Position numbers and translations under genes: made by a program | Shown: piece by piece, positions 9,117 through 17,247 of the stretch | Layout: each line of letters begins with the position of its first letter | Numbering within the stretch: position 1 is the stretch's first letter | From: Ammoniphilus sp. YIM 78166 | GTDB lineage: Bacteria > Bacillota > Bacilli > Aneurinibacillales > RAOX-1 | Direction: 5' to 3' | Assembly: GCF_004522215.1 (NCBI RefSeq) | Contig: NZ_SDLR01000002.1 | Location: forward strand, 124,001 to 188,000 | Length of the DNA stretch: 64,000 bases | Notes under the pieces: model-generated | Seen by the model: the letters and a program-made list of their open reading frames with translations, nothing else | The model's database searches: none | What the model was told of the DNA's origin: nothing

Positions 9117-10505
9117 TTAAATAATAAGTAAGGCAACGACGATCATAAATAGAAAAACGATGGAATAACCCACATTCCAGGCCACGATTCGAAAAGGACT
9201 GACTTTCATAATTGAAGACATAATTCCAGAAGTGGCATTAAACGGTCCAAGCAAAAAAGTAGAAACGGCTCCACCCAACAAGGCTAGGGCCAGCTGTTCC
9301 GCTGATATTCCTAGTGCGGCCGGTTCAAGAGACTCGGCTAGCAAACCGATAGCCAATGCCGGATGCATCCCGAGAAAAGCCAGCAATAGCGGGATTAAGG
9401 GTAAAACTGCAAGGAACGCTTGCGGACCAATCAAGTGGTCAAGTTTTATAATGGCTTCGTTTAGAATGCTATTCGACCCTGTGACCTGAAGGACGGTCAC
9501 GAAAAATCCTGCACTTAAAAAAATCGCAAATTGATCGCTCATTTTTGGAAGTTGGTTTTGAAAGTGCCCGGACACTTCTCTGAAGAAGGCCATCCCTTGA
9601 CCTAATAGTAAAGACCAGATGAGAGCAAAGGGAACGGTAAGGATAATAACCGTTGTAATCAGTCCGATAGGAAACATATGCTCCAAGATGGCGATAGAAA
9701 GAATAAAAAGGACAATAGCAAAAACCATTTGAAGAAGCTTATTTCGCCATTGGACAGGGTCAGGAGCAGCTAGGGCGGCTGCAATTTCCTCTTCACCTTC
9801 TATTTGAACTTTCGTAATTCGATTTTCATACCTCTTTCGATTGAACTCATACAAGCCCCAGTTTATGAATAATCCTATGAAGCTAAGACCCAATAGAAGA
9901 GGAAGCATACGCAGCCAGCTTACATGAGTAAGGTCAAACACGACTCCCACAATTGGGGCTATGGGTGTCCAAAGAATGGGCAAAGAAAATCCTTGAATGA
10001 TTCCGATAGAGGTAAAGCGAGTCGTGTTTTTAATGGGAAAGTGCTCGACCGCCCTCTTCACACTGTAGTACATCATAGGTAGAGTAGCTAAATTCATAAA
10101 GCAACTGAGAAAAAAGGAGTAAAAAGAAATCGTACGATAAAGACTTGATGGACCTTTAATTCTAGTTTCAAGTACATGGCGAATCGTATCGCTATACCCT
10201 CCGATCCGTATAGGCACCGCAATGAGCGGGATGATGGAGAACAAGGCGAGCAAGTTAAACATTCCTCCAAAGGAGGTTAGATAGACGGAGGCAGGCATGG
10301 CTTCCTTCCACAATATCGCTAGTCCTAGACCTAGAAATAGAATAGCCAAACAGCTGGCGATCCATCCGGAGCGAGGTAGGGATATAGCAATAGACACGAT
10401 TGCGCAAACCGAAAGAGCTAGCGACAGCTGCGAAAAGCCAAGTACATTCGTAAGAAGGAAGACCATGATAGAAATAGAATAGATGCCTGTTCTAAACAGT
10501 GTCAT
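9117..10505 (-). CDS. Multi-spanning permease (anion/organic acid type)
   Basis: A 462-residue inner-membrane protein with about 12 predicted membrane segments and a cytoplasmic loop near residues 225-255. The C-terminal half has a Gly-Pro-rich stretch (LLGPFNATSGIMSS) like the substrate region of ion transporter superfamily carriers (CitMHS/ArsB/DctM relatives). No binding protein or ATPase is beside it, so a secondary transporter is likely. AGGAGGGTG precedes the ATG. It is divergent from the creatininase gene; a 21-bp operator copy lies 18 bases upstream of its start. It is co-transcribed with the nadX-like gene and probably imports or exports an island metabolite. The substrate is unknown. 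Confidence 0.7.
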   Translation of the reverse strand: MTLFRTGIYSISIMVFLLTNVLGFSQLSLALSVCAIVSIAISLPRSGWIASCLAILFLGLGLAILWKEAMPASVYLTSFGGMFNLLALFSIIPLIAVPIRIGGYSDTIRHVLETRIKGPSSLYRTISFYSFFLSCFMNLATLPMMYYSVKRAVEHFPIKNTTRFTSIGIIQGFSLPILWTPIAPIVGVVFDLTHVSWLRMLPLLLGLSFIGLFINWGLYEFNRKRYENRITKVQIEGEEEIAAALAAPDPVQWRNKLLQMVFAIVLFILSIAILEHMFPIGLITTVIILTVPFALIWSLLLGQGMAFFREVSGHFQNQLPKMSDQFAIFLSAGFFVTVLQVTGSNSILNEAIIKLDHLIGPQAFLAVLPLIPLLLAFLGMHPALAIGLLAESLEPAALGISAEQLALALLGGAVSTFLLGPFNATSGIMSSIMKVSPFRIVAWNVGYSIVFLFMIVVALLII

Positions 10506-10522
10506 GTATCACCCTCCTGGTT

Positions 10523-10543
10523 ATTTGTATATTGTATACCAAA
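10523..10543 (-). promoter_or_regulatory. Operator A of the island GntR regulators
   Basis: Read on the minus strand: TTTGGTAT-ACAAT-ATACAAAT. It lies just upstream of the minus-strand permease start. It is nearly identical over 17 bases to operator B in inverted orientation, one for each divergent gene. Confidence 0.65.
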
Positions 10544-10663
10544 CATAGTAGCATGAAGAGCATAAATAAACAATAGGAGCATGAGGGAAACCCTTTACAA
10601 AAAATTCTATTGTAAATTTTCTAACAAAGATATGTACATTTCCACCGTGGTTATGCTAGGATT

Positions 10664-10684
10664 TATGGTATACAATATCCAACA
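10664..10684 (+). promoter_or_regulatory. Operator B of the island GntR regulators
   Basis: TATGGTAT-ACAAT-ATCCAACA lies 22 bases before the creatininase ATG. It has the same 8-5-8 dyad as the other four copies. Confidence 0.65.
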
Positions 10685-10706
10685 AACAGAAGGAGGGGGT
10701 GAAAAA

Positions 10707-11456
10707 ATGAATTCTTATCTATTAACTGAAATGACATGGCCAGAAGTTAAGGATGCACTCCAAACGGTTAAGCTTGCTATTATTCCTGTTGGTGCTCACG
10801 AGCAGCATGGTCCTCACATGAACGAGAGCTGTGATGCCGTTTTAGCTACACAGCTATCCAATCGATTAGCAGAAAGATTATATCCACACGTACTAGTCAC
10901 ACCTACTGTTAATATGGGAGTTTCTATCCACCATATTAATTTTCCTGGCACCATTACTCTGAAGCCAGAAACACTAATTAGCATTTTGCGTGATATGGTT
11001 TGGTCCCTTAAGCAACACGGGATTGAGAAGTTCTTATTTTTGAACTCTCATGGCGGGAATCAGTCTACACTAAGTGTAGCCTGTACAACCTTGACTCATG
11101 AGCTAGGGGTAGAAATCTTCTATGCTAAATCCACTGCTTCCGCTAAGAATGCGCTTAAAGAGCATGTGCAATCTACGCTCTATGGGCATAGCTGCGAGCG
11201 CGAAGTTTCAGAGGCTTTATATTTGGCCCCGCAACTCGTTCGCATGGACAAGTTGGAAAAGGGAGATATCGTAGAAGGAAAGTGGAGAAACCTGCGCCCA
11301 GGCAATCCTTTGCAAGGTACCTATCAATATGAGGAAATGACGGCAAATGGCTGTATTGGCGATGCCACGAAAGCAAGCTATGAGATTGGTGAAAAAGTCG
11401 TGGAAGAAGCATTGGATGGTTTAGAAGGATCAATTCGAAAGTTGTTAGATCTCTAG
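10707..11456 (+). CDS. Creatininase-family metal amidohydrolase
   Basis: A 249-residue enzyme of the creatininase fold, binuclear metal hydrolases that open cyclic amides or act on small amides and formamides. The metal-binding motif GAHEQHGPHMNESCDA (residues 28-43) gives the Glu, His and Asp ligands. NSHGGNQS near 115 gives the second His, and SCEREVSEAL near 160-170 the further Glu. GAAGGAGGGGGTG fixes the ATG at 10707, so the longer upstream frame, which would run through operator B, is discarded. It is the first gene of the right arm of the divergent pair and is followed by the permease. In the island it could release an amine or acid from an amide precursor; the substrate is unknown. 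Confidence 0.85.
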   Translation: MNSYLLTEMTWPEVKDALQTVKLAIIPVGAHEQHGPHMNESCDAVLATQLSNRLAERLYPHVLVTPTVNMGVSIHHINFPGTITLKPETLISILRDMVWSLKQHGIEKFLFLNSHGGNQSTLSVACTTLTHELGVEIFYAKSTASAKNALKEHVQSTLYGHSCEREVSEALYLAPQLVRMDKLEKGDIVEGKWRNLRPGNPLQGTYQYEEMTANGCIGDATKASYEIGEKVVEEALDGLEGSIRKLLDL

Positions 11457-11511
11457 TCTGTCAATTATTAACACTAGAGAATGCTTGTGCTAGATAGTAA
11501 AATGAAAACAT

Positions 11512-11525
11512 TAAAAGCGCTTTCA
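11512..11525 (+). promoter_or_regulatory. CcpA catabolite-response element (cre)
   Basis: TAAAAGCGCTTTCA is close to the cre consensus TGWAARCGYTWNCW read on the minus strand (TGAAAGCGCTTTTA). It lies between the creatininase and permease genes, so it could act as a roadblock or as a promoter operator under carbon catabolite repression. Confidence 0.6.
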
Positions 11526-11615
11526 TCCTTCTCTTTTTTTAAACGTAATTGTCAGATGATTTAAAAGTTTACCTTTTTGCAGTATCTACTAAAACTATCG
11601 AGAGAAGGTGCTACG

Positions 11616-13073
11616 ATGTCATTAACATTAGCTCATTGGATGTATGCATTGGTTACACTTATTGTAATTGGGACGATGCTTTTCCGACGGGGGGTCGTTC
11701 TTCCCACCTTAGTAGGTACTCTAGTCGTAGCGTGGATTTACAAAGGAAGCTTTATTGGTGGACTACAAGCCATTTTTAATGCAAACCTCGTAGCAGCGAA
11801 AGAGCTTTTCAGTATTTTCTTGATTATTACTTTTATGGTAGCACTTCTTCATTCCCTAAAAGATCTTGGGGCTGACCGAAGAATGATTGAACCGATTCAA
11901 AAGGTTATGTTCAATGGTCACATGGCTTTCTGGGTGTTGATTGCCGTAACGTTCTCCATTTCCTTGTTCTTCTGGCCTACTCCAGCTGTTCCACTTATTG
12001 GTGCTCTATTAATTCCTGCAGCTGTTAAAGCTGGACTTCCCGCGATTGGGGCTGCTGTAGCCATATCCTTGGCAGGGCAAGGGATGGCGTTATCTTCTGA
12101 CTATGTCATGCAGATTGCTCCTATGCTAAGTGCGAAGGCAGCAGGTGTTGAAACGTCTCTTGTTGCAGGCAAGGCTTTCACCTTATCCTTGATTACTGGA
12201 GTAACCGCTATTGGAATCGCCTACATGACGATGTTCAAGAGCATGAGAAAAACAAATGATCTGAAAATTGATAACGAATTGAACACCCTGGGAACTTATA
12301 GTGCCCAGCATGAAGTAGCTGCAGCGAGTCAAGTGATGAGTGCTGAGGATCAGTCGGTTCTTGACCGTTGGGGCAAAGTTTTTGCCGCTCTTGTTCCTTT
12401 AAGCTTGTTGGCAGTTGTCGTAGTCATGGCATTCTCCAAGACAGGGGACTCTGCTATGGGTGGATTTGAAGGAGGAGACGGAGCAGCCTTTATCGGAGGT
12501 GTAGCTGCGATCCTGCTTGTACTGGCTTCGGTTGCTTTTGGACGCGCTCATGCCTTAGACAAGATTGCTGATCATATCACGGATGGATTCGTATTTGCCT
12601 TCAAAGCGATGGGGCCGGTTGTTCCTATTGCAGGGTTCTTCTTCTTAGGAAGCGGAGAATTTGCAGGTGCCATCATGGGGCTGGCTGATGATGTTGCTAA
12701 GCCGGCATTCCTGTTCGATATCGTTAACTCCGCGCAAAGTCTCGTTCCTCAAAGTGCATTTTTAACTGCCTTTGGAATTCTTATTATCGGTATCATTACA
12801 GGTTTGGATGGTTCTGGTTTCTCTGGCCTTCCGTTAACCGGTGGTTTAGCAGGGGCTATGGGACCAGGAGTTGGTTTAGATCCTTCCACGTTAGCTGCTA
12901 TTGGACAAATGGGAGCGATCTGGACAGGGGGCGGAACATTGATTGCGTGGTCATCCCTAGTAGCTGTAGCCGGGTTTGCTGGCGTATCGGCGATTGAGTT
13001 GGCACGTAAAAACTTCTTGCCGGTTATCATTGGGTTGTCTTTGTCTACACTAATTGCACTATTTATATGGTAA
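11616..13073 (+). CDS. Putative anion/organic acid permease
   Basis: A 485-residue membrane protein with about 12 membrane segments and a cytoplasmic loop around residues 215-260. Repeated re-entrant-like motifs (FFWPTPAVPLIGALLIPAA near 123-141; GLDGSGFSGLPLTGGLAGAM near 405-424) are typical of ion transporter superfamily carriers such as CitMHS/DctM/Lct types. GAGAAGGTG supports the ATG at 11616; the upstream frame from 11577 lacks a site. It sits between the creatininase and the HDO operon promoter and is likely an uptake system for the island substrate. It has no small TRAP subunit or binding protein. The exact family is uncertain. Confidence 0.7.
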   Translation: MSLTLAHWMYALVTLIVIGTMLFRRGVVLPTLVGTLVVAWIYKGSFIGGLQAIFNANLVAAKELFSIFLIITFMVALLHSLKDLGADRRMIEPIQKVMFNGHMAFWVLIAVTFSISLFFWPTPAVPLIGALLIPAAVKAGLPAIGAAVAISLAGQGMALSSDYVMQIAPMLSAKAAGVETSLVAGKAFTLSLITGVTAIGIAYMTMFKSMRKTNDLKIDNELNTLGTYSAQHEVAAASQVMSAEDQSVLDRWGKVFAALVPLSLLAVVVVMAFSKTGDSAMGGFEGGDGAAFIGGVAAILLVLASVAFGRAHALDKIADHITDGFVFAFKAMGPVVPIAGFFFLGSGEFAGAIMGLADDVAKPAFLFDIVNSAQSLVPQSAFLTAFGILIIGIITGLDGSGFSGLPLTGGLAGAMGPGVGLDPSTLAAIGQMGAIWTGGGTLIAWSSLVAVAGFAGVSAIELARKNFLPVIIGLSLSTLIALFIW

Positions 13074-13102
13074 AAAACTTTAAAAACTTTCGAAAAATGT
13101 TA

Positions 13103-13131
13103 TTGACAGTTTGGTGAACACCCTGTAATAT
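13103..13131 (+). promoter_or_regulatory. Strong sigma-A promoter of the HDO operon
   Basis: TTGACA (13103-13108), 17-bp spacer, TAATAT (13126-13131). Transcription would start near 13138, immediately before operator C, an ideal place for repression. Confidence 0.8.
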
Positions 13132-13144
13132 GTAAGACAAGAGC

Positions 13145-13165
13145 TTCGGTATACCAAATACCAAG
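13145..13165 (+). promoter_or_regulatory. Operator C, embedded in a hairpin at the transcript 5' end
   Basis: TTCGGTAT-ACCAA-ATACCAAG. Flanking bases extend the dyad to AAGAGCTT...AAGCTCTT (13139-13170), giving a 13-bp RNA stem with one bulged C and a 5-nt loop. Confidence 0.7.
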
Positions 13166-13183
13166 CTCTTCTAAAAAACAACA

Positions 13184-13204
13184 TTTGGTATACCATATAC
13201 CGAA
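13184..13204 (+). promoter_or_regulatory. Operator D of the island GntR regulators
   Basis: TTTGGTAT-ACCAT-ATACCGAA, centred 39 bp downstream of operator C (nearly four helical turns), so two dimers could bind on one face. Confidence 0.7.
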
Positions 13205-13299
13205 TACAAAAAACACTAAGTTAGGTTAACCCTTCTTGGTCATACTAACAAGGGCCAAGCAACAAAAAATATGAACCTACATTCAAGGAGGAGTAAAAA

Positions 13300-14019
13300 A
13301 TGGCAGAATTATTATCCCGTGACGAGTTTAGAGCAGAATTGGAAAAGGCAATCAAAGGACAGCATTCATCTGTATCACCATTTGCAAAAGCTTGGTCTGA
13401 AGGATTGTTAGAGCGTAAGCACTTTGCACTATGGGCTGAGAATCACTACGCATACGTTGGACCATTCGCTGACTACTTGGCTTACATCTACGCTAGCACT
13501 CCGGATCAATACACTGACGCTAAAGACTTTACCCTTCAAAACATGTGGGAAGAAGAGCTTGGCGGTGACAGACACACTGACTTATTGATTCGCTTCGCAG
13601 AAGCTTGCGGAACAACAGCTGAGCGTGTAACTGATATCAGCAACATCCTTCCAACCACTCTTGGTTTACAAAGCTGGTGCTACGCTGTAGCAATGAGAGA
13701 AAGCTTCGTTGTTGCAACAGCTGCTCTAGTAGTAGGTTTGGAGTCTCAAGTTCCAGCTATCTACCGTAAGCAATTGCCACCTTTGAAAGAGAAGTACGGA
13801 TTCACAGATGAAGAGGTAGAATTCTTCGATCTACACATCGTTTCTGATGAAATCCACGGTGAGCGCGGATACCAAATCGTTCTTGACTATGCAACTACTC
13901 CAGAATTACAACAACGTTGCTTAGATATCGTACGCACTGGTGCGAAAATGCGTTGGATGTACATGGAAGGTCTATACAACTCCATGAAGGAAGAAATCGA
14001 AGCAAAGATCAACGCTTAG
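13300..14019 (+). CDS. Heme-oxygenase-like diiron oxidase (HDO), TenA/PqqC fold
   Basis: A 239-residue all-helical protein of the heme-oxygenase-like fold. Candidate iron ligands are E85 and H92 (in EEELGGDRH), E148 (in GLESQVP), and H179, D183 and H186 (in LHIVSDEIH). The E-x6-H spacing and H-x3-D-x2-H pattern match CADD-type HDOs, which bind two irons and use O2 for oxidation or C-C/C-N cleavage. TenA and PqqC lack this full set. CAAGGAGGAG precedes the ATG, and a 160-nt leader holds operators C and D plus a possible nested stem (TAGGTT/AACCTA around CTTGG/CCAAG, 13222-13279). Twelve of 13 Tyr codons are TAC, implying high expression. The ferredoxin at 17950 is the likely electron donor. 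The substrate is unknown. Confidence 0.8.
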   Translation: MAELLSRDEFRAELEKAIKGQHSSVSPFAKAWSEGLLERKHFALWAENHYAYVGPFADYLAYIYASTPDQYTDAKDFTLQNMWEEELGGDRHTDLLIRFAEACGTTAERVTDISNILPTTLGLQSWCYAVAMRESFVVATAALVVGLESQVPAIYRKQLPPLKEKYGFTDEEVEFFDLHIVSDEIHGERGYQIVLDYATTPELQQRCLDIVRTGAKMRWMYMEGLYNSMKEEIEAKINA

Positions 14020-14037
14020 TTAATAGGTGAAACCTAT

Positions 14038-14070
14038 ACGGCAGTTTCCTCGAGTAAAGGGAACTGCCGT
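14038..14070 (+). terminator. Intercistronic hairpin, partial terminator or mRNA stabiliser
   Basis: ACGGCAGTTTCC-N9-GGGAACTGCCGT, a 12-bp stem with one G-U pair and only a weak T tract. It probably lets part of the transcripts through and protects the HDO message. Confidence 0.6.
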
Positions 14071-14103
14071 TCCAATAAGTACGATAGGAGAGGTGAGAGA
14101 AAC

Positions 14104-15567
14104 ATGCTAAAAACAACAGTCCAAACTTTTAATAACCTAATCAATGGTGAATGGGTAGAATCTGGGTCAGGCAAAACCTTTCAAAGCATCAATCCAGCCG
14201 ATACCAACGATATCGTAGCGGAGTTCCAAGCTTCTACAGAAGAAGATGCGTTTAACGCCGTAAGAGCAGCTGAGCAAGCCTTCGCTGATTGGGCGAAGTT
14301 AACGCCGTCTAATCGAGCTAAAATCCTTAATAAGGCAGCCGATATCCTGGAGAGCCGAGTAGATCAGTATGCTGAAGAATTAACTCGTGAAGAAGGAAAG
14401 ATTATTGGAGCGAGCCGTATGGAAATCGTGCGATCTGCTGCTACCTTCCGATTCTATGCTGTTGAAGCATTAACCTTTACAGGAGAAACGTTCCCATCTG
14501 ATGATCCAACGGCTCAGATTTATACGGTACGCGAACCATTAGGGGTTATCTCGGTTATTACCCCATGGAATTTCCCAATTTCCATTGCCGCTCGTAAAAT
14601 CGCCCCCGCTTTGATGACAGGCAACACCGTCGTATTTAAGCCTTCATCTGATACTCCTCTGATCGGGCTGCGCCTGATTGAGGCTTTAGTTGATGCAGGA
14701 ATTCCTAAGGGAGTCATTAACTTTGTAACAGGATCTGCTTCCCAAGTGGTTGGGCCGCTCTTGACTGACCCAGCAGTGAAAGCCGTGACGTTTACAGGCT
14801 CCACAGGTGCAGGGGAGTCCATCCAAAAAGCAGTGGCTCTTACTACACGCACCCAAATGGAGCTAGGCGGAAAGAATCCATTAATCGTGATGGATGATGC
14901 GGATGTAGATAAAGCAGTTGAACTTACCATTAAAGGTGGATTTGAGTTAACAGGCCAAGCTTGTACAGGAACAAGCCGTGTCATCGTAATGAAATCTGTA
15001 CATGATCAATATGTAAGCAAGTTAGTCGAGAAAACAAAAGAATTGAAGATCGGAAACGGCATGGAAAAAGGAGTGGAAATCGGTCCTTTAGCCAATGCCA
15101 AGCAGATGAAAAACGTTCTTCATTATGTAGAAGTTGGACAACAAGAAGGAGCCACACTTGTTTATGGTGGTGAGCGCCTAACAGGGCCAGAGTTCGATAA
15201 TGGCTACTATGTAAGACCGGCTGTGTTCAGTGGAGTAACACCTAAGATGACGATCGCTCAAGAAGAGATCTTCGGACCAGTTGTAGCGGTAATCGCGGTA
15301 GACAGCTTTGAGGAAGCGCTAGCGATTGCGAATGATGTGGAATACGGCTTGTCCGCATCGATTGTTACAAATAGCATTGCAACCGCCCAGAAATTTGCAG
15401 CAGGCATTCATTCCGGTACGGTGAAAATTAATCGTACGACAACAGGGAACTTAATCAATGCTCCATTTGGCGGATTAAAGAGATCTAGTACTTCTACCTT
15501 TAGAGAGTCCGGTAGAGTTGGCTTAGAATTCTTTACCCAAACCAAGACTGTTTACTTTGGATACTAG
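14104..15567 (+). CDS. NAD(P)-dependent aldehyde dehydrogenase
   Basis: A 487-residue class I/II-type aldehyde dehydrogenase that oxidises an aldehyde to its acid. The general base E253 lies in MELGGKNP and the catalytic nucleophile C287 in GQACTGTSR. The PWNFP segment near 155 and the EEIFGPV motif near 385 are canonical. The GQACTGTSR neighbourhood resembles alpha-ketoglutaric semialdehyde dehydrogenases (GQxCTATSR), so a carboxylate-bearing aldehyde is possible. TAGGAGAGGTGAGAG fixes the start. It comes directly after the HDO, separated by a hairpin, and would remove the aldehyde formed by HDO-catalysed oxidation. The precise substrate cannot be read from sequence. Confidence 0.92.
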   Translation: MLKTTVQTFNNLINGEWVESGSGKTFQSINPADTNDIVAEFQASTEEDAFNAVRAAEQAFADWAKLTPSNRAKILNKAADILESRVDQYAEELTREEGKIIGASRMEIVRSAATFRFYAVEALTFTGETFPSDDPTAQIYTVREPLGVISVITPWNFPISIAARKIAPALMTGNTVVFKPSSDTPLIGLRLIEALVDAGIPKGVINFVTGSASQVVGPLLTDPAVKAVTFTGSTGAGESIQKAVALTTRTQMELGGKNPLIVMDDADVDKAVELTIKGGFELTGQACTGTSRVIVMKSVHDQYVSKLVEKTKELKIGNGMEKGVEIGPLANAKQMKNVLHYVEVGQQEGATLVYGGERLTGPEFDNGYYVRPAVFSGVTPKMTIAQEEIFGPVVAVIAVDSFEEALAIANDVEYGLSASIVTNSIATAQKFAAGIHSGTVKINRTTTGNLINAPFGGLKRSSTSTFRESGRVGLEFFTQTKTVYFGY

Positions 15568-15593
15568 TTTCGATAAATAGGAGGATATAAAAG

Positions 15594-16073
15594 ATGAAAA
15601 AAGCCATTAAATTAGAACGTGCAGAAGCGAAATTGATGATTGAAGCAGCGATTAAAAAGTCTGAAGAAATTGGCGTATTAGAAACGGTTTGTATCGTAGA
15701 TGACGGAGGATATGTTATTGCTCTTGAAAGAATGGATGGAGCACGTATTACTGGTCCTGAAATTGCGATCGCAAAGGCCTTCACGGCTGCAGGACACAAG
15801 CGTTCTACCCACCTATTTAATACTGAGCCCAATGGTCCAGCGTTACCAGGAAACGAAGCATTCGGAATCCAACATATGCTAGGCGGGAAGTTTGCGATCT
15901 TTGTGGGCGGATTCCCGATCGTGGTAGACGGTCAAGTCATCGGCGGAGTGGGTTTGAGTGGCGGTAACGGAGAACAAGATACAGCGGCTGGAGTGGCTGC
16001 ATTACAAGCTCTTAAAGAACATCTAGCTAAAGATGGCTATGATGTGGTTGCTGAACCGAATTTGAAGTATTAA
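15594..16073 (+). CDS. GlcG/HbpS family protein
   Basis: A 159-residue protein of the GlcG/HbpS (DUF336) fold, also found as the C-terminal domain of PduO. Members bind haem or corrinoid weakly, and many sit in catabolic operons with unproven roles. The family pattern is visible: VCIVDDGGYVIALERMDGA near 32-50, and GGFPIVVDGQVIGGVGLSGG near 104-123. There is no signal peptide, so it is cytosolic, unlike Streptomyces HbpS. ATAGGAGGATA precedes the ATG. The gap to the aldehyde dehydrogenase is 26 bp, in the same operon. It may deliver a cofactor or act as a chaperone; I cannot tell. Confidence 0.88.
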   Translation: MKKAIKLERAEAKLMIEAAIKKSEEIGVLETVCIVDDGGYVIALERMDGARITGPEIAIAKAFTAAGHKRSTHLFNTEPNGPALPGNEAFGIQHMLGGKFAIFVGGFPIVVDGQVIGGVGLSGGNGEQDTAAGVAALQALKEHLAKDGYDVVAEPNLKY

Positions 16074-16099
16074 TTTGAAACTGAAAGAAGGAGTTGGAA

Positions 16100-16696
16100 A
16101 TGTCCTATAAAGATCTTTTCATCGGCTTTGCCCGCTCCGGATTGTTAGGGTATGGCGGAGGGCCTTCCGTCATCCCCCTCATCAGATATGAAGCAGTTGA
16201 AAAGTACAAGTGGATGGATGATGAGGAGTTTGGAGATATTCTAGCTTTAGCTAACGCTCTTCCCGGTCCGATCGCGACAAAGATGGCGACCTATATTGGA
16301 TACCGGGTGAAAGGGACATTGGGTGCTCTCGTTGCCGTTCTCTCGCATATTATTCCTACCGTTGTAGCTATGATTGCTCTGCTAGGTTCTTTATATGCTA
16401 TGGGTCAATCAGCCATAATCAAAGGAATGATTGCGGCAGTCGGGCCGGTAATTGGGATGATGCTTGCGGTCATGACCTATCAGTTCCTACAAAAAACGTG
16501 GAAAGGGATGGGCATAGCCGGTAGTATCGCCAGCATTGGCGTAGCAATTGTGGCGCTTCAGTTTATAGGTATTCATCCAGCTATTATGATTGCAATCTTT
16601 ATTGCTTTTGCCTTCATTAAAACTTTTATGCGATCTAGAGCTGCCACAGAAGCGAGCCATCAGGGTTCCATGATGAATCGGAGTGTTGAGAAATGA
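16100..16696 (+). CDS. ChrA-type transporter half, first subunit
   Basis: A 198-residue short-chain member of the chromate ion transporter (CHR) family with about five or six membrane segments. The CHR motif appears as GYGGGPSVIPLI near residues 18-29 and NALPGPIATKMA near 53-64. Short ChrA proteins occur as pairs inserted in opposite topology and work together. AAGGAG is eight bases before the ATG at 16100; an in-frame TTG two codons earlier is less likely. It overlaps the second half by four bases (ATGA), so the two are translated together. A place inside a catabolic operon suggests transport of an organic or inorganic oxyanion other than chromate. Confidence 0.85.
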   Translation: MSYKDLFIGFARSGLLGYGGGPSVIPLIRYEAVEKYKWMDDEEFGDILALANALPGPIATKMATYIGYRVKGTLGALVAVLSHIIPTVVAMIALLGSLYAMGQSAIIKGMIAAVGPVIGMMLAVMTYQFLQKTWKGMGIAGSIASIGVAIVALQFIGIHPAIMIAIFIAFAFIKTFMRSRAATEASHQGSMMNRSVEK

Positions 16697-17223
16697 TTTA
16701 CTTACATTTATTTTGGGCGTTCTTTATCTCAAATATCCTGGGTTATGGCGGGGGGCCACCCTCGATCCCTCTTATCCAAGCAGAAGTGGTAGACAACTAT
16801 AAGTGGTTAACCTTAAGAGAGTTTGGAGACGTTCTTGCAATCGGAAATGCGCTTCCGGGACCCATTGCAACGAAGATGGCTGCCTTTGTCGGGTTTCAGG
16901 TAGCGGGTGTAGCTGGGGCAACGATAGCCTTGGTAGCTACGGTTTTACCTTCAGCCATTGCGATGGTTATTCTTTTTAAATCTGTAGCTTACTTCAAGGA
17001 TTCCCCTTATGTAAAAGAAATGACAAAATCCGTTCAGCCGGTTGTTGCTGTTTTACTAGGGATCTTGGCTTATCAATTTTTTATTCACGCATTTTATGAC
17101 AGCGGGGCGATTCATACAGCTGTTTTAGCCATTGGAAGTTTTGTCGCAATGGAGGTTATCAAGATTCACCCCTCTATTGTTATCGTGAGTTCGTTGGCTT
17201 ATGGAGCCATTTTGCTGAGTTAA
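16693..17223 (+). CDS. ChrA-type transporter half, second subunit
   Basis: A 176-residue partner of the preceding gene, with the same landmarks (GYGGGPPSIPLI and NALPGPIATKMA). The two halves are clearly paralogous, presumably from an old duplication. Its ATG overlaps the stop of the first half, which usually marks subunits made in equal amounts. There is no cytoplasmic domain and no sulfate- or chromate-related gene nearby. GntR follows after 24 bp with its own GGAGAGAGGAGG. Confidence 0.85.
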   Translation: MIYLHLFWAFFISNILGYGGGPPSIPLIQAEVVDNYKWLTLREFGDVLAIGNALPGPIATKMAAFVGFQVAGVAGATIALVATVLPSAIAMVILFKSVAYFKDSPYVKEMTKSVQPVVAVLLGILAYQFFIHAFYDSGAIHTAVLAIGSFVAMEVIKIHPSIVIVSSLAYGAILLS

Positions 17224-17247
17224 TCGTTCAAGGAGAGAGGAGGTGGG

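Noticed and set aside
13300..14019. Calling this gene TenA thiaminase or PqqC
   Set aside because: All six HDO metal ligands are present in the right spacing, and there are no thi or pqq genes near it.
14520..14984. 154-codon minus-strand ORF inside the aldehyde dehydrogenase gene
   Set aside because: Antisense shadow without start site; the sense gene has intact catalytic residues.
16100..17223. Chromate resistance determinant
   Set aside because: No chrB or reductase gene, and the operon is catabolic; the family name alone is not evidence.
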